Shown here in pieces: positions 14,991-20,731 of a stretch of 20,731 bases of DNA. Each line of letters starts with the position of its first letter. The first letter of the stretch is position 1. Below the pieces are notes generated by a model. It did not search any database. It was not told where the DNA came from and saw nothing but the letters and a program-made list of their open reading frames with translations. The stretch comes from Myxococcales bacterium. Lineage in GTDB: Bacteria > Myxococcota > Myxococcia > Myxococcales > Myxococcaceae. The position numbers and the translations under genes were made by a program. The stretch lies in the NCBI GenBank assembly GCA_003153055.1, contig PMBV01000058.1, positions 1 to 20,731 on the forward strand. The letters are read 5' to 3'.

Positions 14991-15427
14991 GCCGTCCAGA
15001 ACCCGTCGAGCGTTGGGAGCTGAGTCAGGGTGGCGGAATGACCGTGACCTGTGGCAGCCATCGATGCGATCGAGAGTTCAAATTGCAATTTCTTTGTCGA
15101 TCGCGACCATGCTCGGTGACGGTGCGGGGCTGCAGCCCCACGCCCGCCCGCCTGTGGGGCTCTCACAGAGTTACGCCTTGGGTGTCTCCGGTGCGGATCT
15201 TCGTCGGAGGGCGTCATCCGGTGGTTCGTGGATCGCCGGGCGCTCCTTCCTGAGCTGGAGTCTCACACGTCCGCGGCCGTCCGCGTCTACATTATGGCCG
15301 CGGGCGGAGCGGGCTCGTCCGGCGAGCCGGCGTTCCGCAGCGGCACTCCGGCGAACTCCTTCGGGCAATCCTGGTCAGCCTCCATTCGCTGACCATCGTT
15401 CGAGTGAGACACCGCTTCGCTCGTCCG

Positions 15428-16072
15428 TCACGACGGAGGGGCAACGTTCAGCATGCGCCGCTCGAGGGCTCGTAGCCATTCCAGGACCTCGTCCCGCGGC
15501 ACGCCGCCAGGCACTTCGCTCGGCACGACCATCGACGAGACGAGCCAGGCGATGGTGGCGGGCGTGACGCCAGCGTCCTTCTTCTGGGCGTGTTCGAGGT
15601 ACTCCTCGACCTTGAGACCGCTGCGTTCGAGAAACATGAGGTCCACGACATCGCGCACTTCGCTCCGCTCAACGAGGGTGCAGATCTTGTTCACGAAGAT
15701 CTCGCGGGCCTGGTCACTGCGAATCCCGTCGCGGTCGACCTTCTCGAAGAGCTGGGGTGAACGGTCTCGCACCAGGTCCACCTTGATGTGCTCAGCGCCG
15801 AGGTGGGTGATGGAGCGCCTGAAGTCCGGGGTGGTGGTGATGATCTCCACCGTGCCGCCAAGCTCGCGGGCCGCTGCGGCGAGGGCGGCTTCGCCGGTGT
15901 ACATCATGTCGTCCGAGTCGGTGAAGAGGTCGAGGTCCTCCGTCGTGCGGTGCTTGAGCTCCCACCCTGCGAGGACGGCGCCGCCAGTGAGGAAGAAGCC
16001 CTTCGTCTGCCGGAAGAACGCCCGCGCCAGTGCCAGCTGAGTTTCGGTGAGCCGCCCGCTACGCGATTCCAT
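15428..16072 (-). CDS. AbiEii/AbiGii-type nucleotidyltransferase toxin
   Basis: The 214-residue protein is of the AbiEii nucleotidyltransferase family, whose members transfer nucleotides and are toxins of type IV toxin-antitoxin or abortive-infection modules. The core motif is FFLTGGAVLAGWELKHRTTE (Gly30-Gly31) with the metal-binding acids Asp46 and Asp48 in EDLDLF. A third acid is probably Asp99 in HIKVDLVRD. The downstream helical motif NKICTLVERSEVRDVVDLMF has the Lys129, Arg140, Asp141 and Asp144 pattern of the family. GGGAGG (16076-16081) lies 3 nt before ATG 16072. The start overlaps the partner gene's stop by 14 nt, so the pair is translationally coupled. At 214 residues it is shorter than classical AbiEii (about 300), which suggests a compact subfamily. 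All motifs appear intact. Confidence 0.88.
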   Translation of the reverse strand: MESRSGRLTETQLALARAFFRQTKGFFLTGGAVLAGWELKHRTTEDLDLFTDSDDMMYTGEAALAAAARELGGTVEIITTTPDFRRSITHLGAEHIKVDLVRDRSPQLFEKVDRDGIRSDQAREIFVNKICTLVERSEVRDVVDLMFLERSGLKVEEYLEHAQKKDAGVTPATIAWLVSSMVVPSEVPGGVPRDEVLEWLRALERRMLNVAPPS

Positions 16073-16334
16073 GCGCCTCCCAGGCAGACAGAAGGTAGCG
16101 CCAGAATTCGCGGCGGCGACCGAGGTATCGCTCGATGCGGGGAAACCAACTGCGCACCTCGGCGACGTCGGTGAACTCCCACACGTCCGTGTCGCGCGCC
16201 TCCCTCAAGAGCCTCCCGAGCATAAGCGCCTTCTGCTCGCCCGTCGCGGCCGCCAGCGCCGCGCGGAACTCGCCAACCGTCGTCGGCTCGTTCCACAGGA
16301 AGTAGGGGCGCTCGTTTGGGTCGGCGAATCGCAC
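16059..16334 (-). CDS. Short partner of the AbiEii-type toxin (putative antitoxin)
   Basis: From GTG 16334 the product has 91 residues: RFADPNERPYFLWNEPTTVG, then LAAATGEQKALMLGRLLREA, RDTDVWEFTDVAEVRSWFPR and ERYLGRRREFWRYLLSAWEA. It is a small, all-helical, Trp/Arg-rich protein with no wing-helix DNA-binding domain, so it is not a classical AbiEi. I recall similar short proteins (LREARDTDVW, LGRRRxFW) placed directly before AbiEii-type genes in other bacteria, but no name. The frame stays open to an upstream start at 16403; that extension (SSPRSAGRAPGARIGVGG) is unlike protein and is not preferred. GGTGG lies about 13 nt before the GTG, so the start is uncertain. The 14-nt overlap with the toxin supports an antitoxin role, which is inferred. 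Confidence 0.72.
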   Translation of the reverse strand: MRFADPNERPYFLWNEPTTVGEFRAALAAATGEQKALMLGRLLREARDTDVWEFTDVAEVRSWFPRIERYLGRRREFWRYLLSAWEAHGIA

Positions 16335-16509
16335 GGCCGCGAGTGTACCACCTACGCCGATGCGCGCACCGGGAGCTCGGCCTGCGCTGCGTGGCGACGA
16401 CACCGTTCACTTCGCGGCGAAGCACGCCTTCAAGAGGGTGTTCGTCATCATCACCACGATGGGACCTGGAGCGTGGCGCCTTCACGTCATCCGTCCACCG
16501 CCGCCCGGT

Positions 16510-16633
16510 CCCCGTCTCCGGCCGCCTTGAGACGTTGCTCGGCTCGGTGGGGCGCATGAAGTACCTCCGCCCGCTGTACGCCGCCCTGGCCGCGCGACGA
16601 CTCGCGGGCATTGGCGGTGGATTGCTTCACCCG
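16510..16633 (+). pseudogene. Frameshifted fragment of the M1 aminopeptidase gene
   Basis: This segment matches 13313-13438 of the aminopeptidase gene in the same orientation. 16535-16590 is identical over 56 nt, and the flanks differ by scattered substitutions. A net 2-nt deletion around 16591-16610 shifts the frame, so the translation reads GRLETLLGSVGRMKYLRPLY then ALAAR before diverging from the parent. It corresponds to about residues 523-564 of the 584-residue enzyme. The similarity stops abruptly on both sides. It cannot encode a working enzyme. Confidence 0.88.
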
Positions 16634-16810
16634 ATGGCTTTGGGGCGCTGCTCACCGAAGGAAGAAAGATGCGGCGAGCGGAAGCAGCCAACCTCATCGG
16701 CCCTTGCGTCCGGTCTCCAGCGTGCTGGGCGAGATCCGTCTGACGGGCTGACCCGTTTCATCTCTCGAAGGACCGGAAGCCCGAGGCCCCAAGGCTCCTC
16801 CGGTCCTGAG

Positions 16811-17155
16811 CTACCGCGCGCTCACCCGCGCGCCGCTGGCACCCTTGCCCTCGAGGAGCTCCTCCACCGGTCGGTAGAACCAGAGCGGCTCGTCCTCCGG
16901 CAGCGATGCGAGCACGGATGCGTGCCCGCGGCAGGCCGCTGACCTGGCGGATGCGCCGGAGCGGAGGCCCCACGGCGGCAGGGCTGGTCCGAGCACAGGG
17001 GACGCTCCAGACGGCCCCACGTCCGCCAGGGGCAGCTCCGTGAAAGGTCCATGACACGACCACCATGGGGATGGCCAGGCAGTCGTTGAAGCGCTCCGCG
17101 TCCGCGAGCGTTCGACCTTGGAGCCGGCGAACAGGTCGGCTCCAAGAGCGGGCAT
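16811..17155 (-). pseudogene. Possible decayed gene, frameshifted pieces
   Basis: Two overlapping minus-strand frames alternate in protein-like quality. One reads ALGADLFAGSKVER near 17100-17150 and, at its other end, LPEDEPLWFYRPVEELLEGK near 16850-16910. The other reads TLADAERFNDCLAIPMVVVS followed by WTFHG near 17040-17110. A frameshift near 17110 and another further on would join them into one product. I do not recognise the protein. The single open frame across the whole stretch may be spurious. Confidence 0.3.
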
Positions 17156-17174
17156 GGGCGATGACGTTCCGATT

Positions 17175-18998
17175 CTAGGGGCAATGTGTGTAGGTGGTCC
17201 CGCTGCTCCCGCTGGCGGTCACGGCGCCGGTGCCGGAGACGTCGCAGGTCCTCGAGCTGGTGAAGGTGACGTGGTCGAGCGTGGCGGCGGCGCCCGACTG
17301 CACCCACAGCGAGCCGTAGCTGGAGCCACCCCCGAAGGAGATGTCAGTGTACTGGAAGACGTTCTTCGCGTCGGCCGACCCGGAGTAAAACTCGAGCTGG
17401 TCCCAGTCGCCCGCCGCCCCCGTGCTCTTGGCCGAGGTCACCGTCACGTGGCTCACGGCGGTGCCCTTGAGGGCGAGGCCTCCGTTGGTCTTCACCGTGA
17501 GGGTCGTGCTCGGTCCCATCTTCAACGTCACTCCAGGGTCGATCGACAGCGCCGCGGAGCCGTTGGTGACCTGGACGTTCATTCCGTTGGGCAACAGGTA
17601 CGGAACGCCGAGGTTGAGCCAGGTGGCGTCGTGGGCCACCGTGTCGTCTTTGACGACCACCCCGTCGACGTCGATGCCGGTGTAGGTGCCCGCGCCGAGG
17701 CTGTCGACGGTGTTGGCCCCCAGCGAGATCGGGCCGTGAGCGTTCTCGGTCAAGGTGTTCCCAGTGAAGTCGAGGAGCTTGGCGCCGACCTGGAGGTCGA
17801 GGCCGAAGTCCTTCGATTTGCGCGCCGTGCTGTTCTGCATGTGGAGCTGCGCGCCGGACTCCACCCAGATCGAGCCGTAGCTGCCGTCGCCTCCGAAGGA
17901 GACCACAGCGTAGTCGAGCTTGTTGAAGCCTGCCGAGCTCGAGCTGTAGAACTCGAGGTAGCTCCAGTCTCCGGGGGCGGGAGTGGGCAGCTTCGAGGTG
18001 ACGGTGACAGGGTGGGCCGCGGTGCCGGCCAGGGTGAGGCCGCCGTTGCTCTTCACCGAGATGCGCGCGCTGGCCCCCATCTTGATGGTGGCCCCGGCGT
18101 TCACCGTCAGGTGCGCGCTCCCGTTGGCTGTCTCCACCGTGAAGCCGCTGGTGGCGATGTACGGAGCGCCGAGGCTGAGCCAGGTGGCGTCGTGGGCCAC
18201 CGCCTCGCTGCCGACGGCGATGCCGTCCACGGTGTTCGGGGAATACGTGCCGGTGCCGAGGTCATCGACGCTGTTGGCTCCGATGGAGACAGGCCCGAGG
18301 GCGTTGTCCACCAGCGCGTTGCCAGTGAAGGACGCCAGGTGGCCACCGGCCTCGACCTCGACGCCGAAGTCTTTCGACTTGCGCACGGTCGAGTTGGTGA
18401 TGGCGACGGTCGCCCCGTTCTCGACCCAGATGGACCCGTAGTTGCCATTGCCACCGTACTCGACCACCACGTTCTCCAACTTGGTGCTGCCGGTGTCACC
18501 CGAGGCGTAGAACTCGATGTAATCCCAATCGCCCGGCGCGGGCGTGCCCTTGCTCGAGGTGATGATGATGGGCCCGTTGGCGCCGTTGAGCCGCAGCGCG
18601 CCGTTGTTCTTCACGGTGATGCGTCCGCCGTTGGGGACCTTGATCATCGTGCAGGGGTCCACCGTGAGGAGGCCGGCGGAAACCGTGATCGAGCTCGACA
18701 GGGTGTAGACGCCGCTGGTCCAGTGGACGCTGCCGGTGAGAGTCGTCTCGGTGACGGTCTCGAGCTTCGGGTAGCTGCAGACGCCTCCATCGACTCCGCT
18801 GCCGCCCCCCGAGCCACCGCCGATGGTCCCACCACCACCACCTCCACCACCGCCACCGCCACCGCTGCCGCCACCCACCGTTCCGCCGCCGCTGCCGCCG
18901 CCATTCCCCGACGGGGATTGCGGGTTGCAGCCCAACGACACCACTCCACTCACCAACAGCGAAGCCAACGACACCACGAATACTCGGGTCATCCGCAT
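17175..18998 (-). CDS. Surface lipoprotein with Gly-rich linker and 187-residue beta-helix-like repeats
   Basis: From ATG 18998 the product has 607 residues. The signal region MTRVFVVSLASLLVSGVVSL precedes Gly23-Cys24, the likely lipidation site. A Gly/Ser linker (about 32-72) leads to beta-rich repeats. Landmarks recur with an exact 187-residue period: GDW at 156, 343 and 530; YGSIWVENG, YGSIWVESG and YGSLWVQSG at 187, 374 and 561. KSKDFG occurs at 207 and 394, and the third unit is cut short at the C-terminus (ending THCP). Features such as NSTVRKSKDFGVEV and FTGNALVDNALGPVSI are typical of right-handed parallel beta-helices. An upstream ATG would add 11 residues, but AGGGGGA (19003-19009) lies 4 nt before ATG 18998. 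It is probably exposed on the outer membrane; its function is unknown. Confidence 0.85.
   Translation of the reverse strand: MRMTRVFVVSLASLLVSGVVSLGCNPQSPSGNGGGSGGGTVGGGSGGGGGGGGGGGGTIGGGSGGGSGVDGGVCSYPKLETVTETTLTGSVHWTSGVYTLSSSITVSAGLLTVDPCTMIKVPNGGRITVKNNGALRLNGANGPIIITSSKGTPAPGDWDYIEFYASGDTGSTKLENVVVEYGGNGNYGSIWVENGATVAITNSTVRKSKDFGVEVEAGGHLASFTGNALVDNALGPVSIGANSVDDLGTGTYSPNTVDGIAVGSEAVAHDATWLSLGAPYIATSGFTVETANGSAHLTVNAGATIKMGASARISVKSNGGLTLAGTAAHPVTVTSKLPTPAPGDWSYLEFYSSSSAGFNKLDYAVVSFGGDGSYGSIWVESGAQLHMQNSTARKSKDFGLDLQVGAKLLDFTGNTLTENAHGPISLGANTVDSLGAGTYTGIDVDGVVVKDDTVAHDATWLNLGVPYLLPNGMNVQVTNGSAALSIDPGVTLKMGPSTTLTVKTNGGLALKGTAVSHVTVTSAKSTGAAGDWDQLEFYSGSADAKNVFQYTDISFGGGSSYGSLWVQSGAAATLDHVTFTSSRTCDVSGTGAVTASGSSGTTYTHCP
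18783..18905 (-). repeat. Low-complexity Gly/Ser-coding tract
   Basis: Codes for roughly residues 32-72 of the lipoprotein, almost entirely GGG/GGS units with a run of about 12 Gly. On the plus strand it reads as repeated ccacca/ccgcca triplets. Such tracts are prone to slippage in multiples of three and act as flexible spacers between the lipid anchor and the folded part. Confidence 0.85.
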
Positions 18999-19072
18999 GT
19001 GTTCCCCCTGTTCGAGCGCACGCTCGACCAAAGTCCACCATGCTCTCTAGCAGGGGAACGTCGCCCGCGAGT

Positions 19073-19122
19073 CCGGAGCGCGAGTTCTGGCGGTGTCGTG
19101 ACCGCTCGGCCTCGCACTCCGG
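19073..19122. repeat. Imperfect inverted repeat downstream of the ankyrin gene (possible terminator)
   Basis: CCGGAGCGCGAG (19073-19084) and CTCGCACTCCGG (19111-19122) pair over 12 bp with one mismatch around a 26-nt loop. It lies 20 nt past the ankyrin gene's stop on the minus strand and before the lipoprotein gene, where a terminator would be expected. No T-run follows, so this is only a candidate. Confidence 0.4.
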
Positions 19123-19142
19123 GTCCGTCTCGAGGTGGAGGC

Positions 19143-19616
19143 TCAGGAGGCGACCGAGGCCAGGAGGGCGGGCACGCCGGTGGCCCCCGCCAGCCGGGCG
19201 AGGGGGTGCACCGACTCCTCCGACGCGCCGCGCTCGATCAGGAGCACCGCCACCTCGGTTCGGCCGAACAGCCGGGCCCAGGTGAGCGGCGTCTTGCCGT
19301 CGCCCGCGAAGTCCACCTCCGCCCCGCCGTCGAGGAGCGCGCGCACGACTTCGGCGCTGCCTTTGAACGCGGCGCCCTGCAGCGGTGTCTGGCCGCGATC
19401 GTTGGCTCGCTGTGGGTCAGCGCCTCGGCGGAGCAGCTCGACGACCAGCGCGGCGTGTCCGTGGTAGGCGGCGAGCATCAGCAGCGTGTCACCGCTCTGG
19501 TTCTGCGCGTCGATGGGCGCTCCGCCGTCGACGAGCGCGAGGAGCGCTAGGTCTCCCTGCCTCGCCCAGACGAACGCCTGGCGCATCAGCGCGAGGGCCC
19601 TCTCGTCGGGGCTCAT
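19143..19616 (-). CDS. Ankyrin-repeat protein coupled to catalase (AnkB-like)
   Basis: The 157-residue protein has three clear ankyrin repeats: about 41-70 (SGDTLLMLAAYHGHAALVVE), 74-103 (RGQTPLQGAAFKGSAEVVRA) and 107-132 (GKTPLTWARLFGRTEVAVLL). A degenerate helix pair comes before (8-38) and a capping helix after. There is no signal peptide, so it is probably cytoplasmic. Its ATG overlaps the catalase stop as ATGA (19613-19616), so its synthesis is tied to that of catalase. In Pseudomonas aeruginosa, an ankyrin protein (AnkB) encoded next to catalase KatB is required for full catalase activity; a similar helper role is inferred here from the arrangement. Confidence 0.88.
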   Translation of the reverse strand: MSPDERALALMRQAFVWARQGDLALLALVDGGAPIDAQNQSGDTLLMLAAYHGHAALVVELLRRGADPQRANDRGQTPLQGAAFKGSAEVVRALLDGGAEVDFAGDGKTPLTWARLFGRTEVAVLLIERGASEESVHPLARLAGATGVPALLASVAS

Positions 19617-20731
19617 GAGGACCTCGCTGGCACGTCCTGCCGGCCACCACGAGCGCGCCGTGCCATGACGGCCTCGGAGAGCCGGGCGCCCAGGGCCTCG
19701 TCGGCACGGCGGAAGTGCCCGAGCGAACGCACCACGATGTCCTCGCGGGACACCTCGGCGAGGCTCCCCGCGATGGCCTCGATGAGCCTCGACTTGGCTG
19801 CCTCGGGCATCAACCGGTAGAGCGCCCCGGCCTGGCGGTAGTCGTCGTCGTCGCGGTGCATGGCGAGGCCACGCGGGCCTCCGGCACCAGAGAGCCCGTC
19901 GCCGAGGTCCACCGCGTTCGTCTGCGCTGGCCCGCCAAAGCTGTTGGGCTCGTAGTTCTTCGCCCGGCCTCCGTTGCCGTCGAAGCGGCCGCTCCCGTCA
20001 CGACCGTAGTTGCTCGCGCCTCCCTCGACGCCCAGGGGCGCGTTCACCGGGAGGCGAGTGTGATTGATGCCCAGTCGATACCGGGCCGCGTCTCCGTAGG
20101 CGAAGAGGCGCGCCTGGAGCATCGGGTCCGGCGAGGGGCCGATGCCAGGCACGAAGTGGCCGGGGTCGAAGGCCGCCTGCTCGACGTCTGCGAAGTAGTT
20201 GTCGGGCATCCGCTCGAGGGTCAGCGTGCCGATGGTGACGAGGGGGACGTCGGCGTGAGGCCACACCTTGGTGAGGTCGAACGGGTTGAAGCGGTAGTCC
20301 TTCGCCTCGGCGGCGGGCATCACCTGCACCTTGACGGTCCACGACGGGTGGTCGCCCCGCTCGATGGCGTCGGAGAGGTCCTTCTGGAGCGCCTGTGGGT
20401 CCCTCCCACCGAGGCGCGCCGCCTCCTCGGAGGTGAGGGTGCGAATACCCTGGTCGGTCTTGAAGTGGAACTTCACCCATGACACCTGGCCTTGCGCGTT
20501 GACCCAGCGGAAGGTGTGCGAGCCGAAGCCGTCCATATGGCGGTAGCTCGCGGGGAGACCGCGATCGCCGAAGAGCCAGACGAACTGGTGCGTCGCCTCG
20601 GGCGAGTGCGAAAAGAAGTCCCAGACGTTGTCCGGCTCCTGGCGGTTGGTGAAGGGGTCGTACTTCTGGGAGTGGATGAAGTCGGGGAACTTGATGCCGT
20701 CGCGGAGGAAGAACACCGGCGTGTTGTTGCC
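19613..20731 (-). CDS. Heme catalase (partial, N-terminus outside window)
   Basis: The frame stays open to the right edge (20731) and covers 372 residues of a monofunctional heme catalase that converts hydrogen peroxide to water and oxygen. Visible landmarks are FFLRDGIKFPDFIHSQK, FWLF-type WLFGDRGLPASYRHMDGFGS and HTFRWVNAQG. The proximal heme-ligand motif is RLFAYGDAARYRLG (Tyr in RLFAY), followed by HTRLPVNAP. The missing N-terminal part (about 110 residues) would carry the distal His. The visible part fits a small-subunit catalase of about 480 residues, because the C-terminal flavodoxin-like domain of large catalases is absent. The GTG at 20714-20716 is internal, not the start. The ankyrin gene follows with a 4-nt overlap. 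Confidence 0.96.
   Translation of the reverse strand, partial: GNNTPVFFLRDGIKFPDFIHSQKYDPFTNRQEPDNVWDFFSHSPEATHQFVWLFGDRGLPASYRHMDGFGSHTFRWVNAQGQVSWVKFHFKTDQGIRTLTSEEAARLGGRDPQALQKDLSDAIERGDHPSWTVKVQVMPAAEAKDYRFNPFDLTKVWPHADVPLVTIGTLTLERMPDNYFADVEQAAFDPGHFVPGIGPSPDPMLQARLFAYGDAARYRLGINHTRLPVNAPLGVEGGASNYGRDGSGRFDGNGGRAKNYEPNSFGGPAQTNAVDLGDGLSGAGGPRGLAMHRDDDDYRQAGALYRLMPEAAKSRLIEAIAGSLAEVSREDIVVRSLGHFRRADEALGARLSEAVMARRARGGRQDVPARSS

Larger units (their letters stand above)
14591..15427. other. 837-nt stretch without a convincing gene
   Basis: No frame here has a protein-like composition throughout. The open frames are Arg/Ser/Pro/Cys-rich and overlap one another. What can be seen: the upstream region of the lipoprotein gene (14591 to about 14700), a 14-nt tandem repeat (14856-14883), a short piece reading like a metallophosphoesterase motif (14921 to about 14990), and an AT-richer patch around 15060-15110. 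The stretch looks like decayed accessory DNA. Confidence 0.55.
16335..17174. other. 840-nt decayed region between the toxin module and the beta-helix lipoprotein
   Basis: No intact gene is visible. It contains a frameshifted copy of the aminopeptidase 3' end (16510-16633). It also contains a short plus-strand frame before that copy with protein-like runs (FAAKHAFKRVFVIITTMGPG, about 16400-16470), and minus-strand pieces in two different frames (16811-17155). The pattern is one of several broken coding fragments. Confidence 0.6.

Noticed and set aside
15254..15427. Small plus-strand frame (MAAGGAGSSGEPAFRSG) before the toxin gene's end
   Set aside because: About 32 codons, no ribosome binding site and low-complexity content, with nothing to support expression.
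18790..18906. Short regular repeats that could suggest a CRISPR or satellite
   Set aside because: They are triplet-phase Gly/Ser codons in a real gene, with no spacers and no longer repeat unit.
17118..19550. Very long plus-strand open frame (810 codons)
   Set aside because: It is the antisense shadow of the beta-helix lipoprotein and ankyrin genes. Its translation is rich in Arg, Gly, Val and His without domains, while the minus strand gives a signal peptide and regular repeats.
1..20731. tRNA or rRNA genes, transposases, integrase or att sites
   Set aside because: I saw no tRNA-like cloverleaf with a GGTTCGAATCC-type arm, no rRNA core sequence and no transposase or integrase motif. The island at 13.5-17.2 kb has no recognisable mobility gene.

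Overview
This is high-GC DNA whose gene content points to a myxobacterium (Myxococcota, probably Cystobacterineae). The pointers are a Hanks-type Ser/Thr kinase with a transmembrane segment and PEGA-like tail, a second PEGA protein, DUF4398 lipoproteins beside an OmpA/TSP3-repeat protein, a GAF protein with the N-terminus MPKFEVHIPASEPGGFN, and Gly-rich-linker surface lipoproteins. The assignment comes from family knowledge and codon style, not from a database search.

Layout. 1-132: the end of an esterase-like gene. 136-3612: a kinase and a PEGA membrane protein, transcribed divergently from an 87-nt gap that holds a plausible sigma70 promoter for the kinase. 3619-3870: a small hypothetical gene. 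3972-5497: a two-gene lipoprotein operon (DUF4398, then DUF4398-like/TSP3/OmpA) joined by an ATGA overlap. 5502-5553: a nested inverted repeat between convergent genes. 5559-10399: a tight five-gene minus-strand operon that I consider the most interesting unit. In transcription order it encodes a coiled-coil protein, a membrane-tethered ABC solute-binding protein fused to an OmpA peptidoglycan-binding domain, a permease, an ATPase, and a two-TM coiled-coil protein; the last four overlap one another. 10498-13502: a GAF protein followed by a leukotriene-A4-hydrolase-type M1 aminopeptidase.

13503-17174 is an accessory island. It holds an apparently lower-GC secreted Cys-rich lipoprotein, an 837-nt stretch without a convincing gene, a two-gene AbiEii-type toxin module with a short unrelated partner, and about 840 nt of decayed DNA. 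That decayed DNA contains a frameshifted copy of the last part of the aminopeptidase gene, so the island is bracketed by a 126-nt direct duplication. 17175-18998: a Gly-linker lipoprotein built of beta-helix-like units with an exact 187-residue period. 19143-20731: an ankyrin gene translationally coupled to a catalase gene that runs off the right edge.

How the parts work together. Much of the window concerns the cell envelope. Two separate OmpA domains anchor proteins to peptidoglycan, and PEGA proteins, lipoproteins and a membrane kinase make up most of the rest. The catalase-ankyrin pair is an oxidative-stress unit. The AbiEii pair is a likely toxin-antitoxin or abortive-infection module inside the rearranged island.
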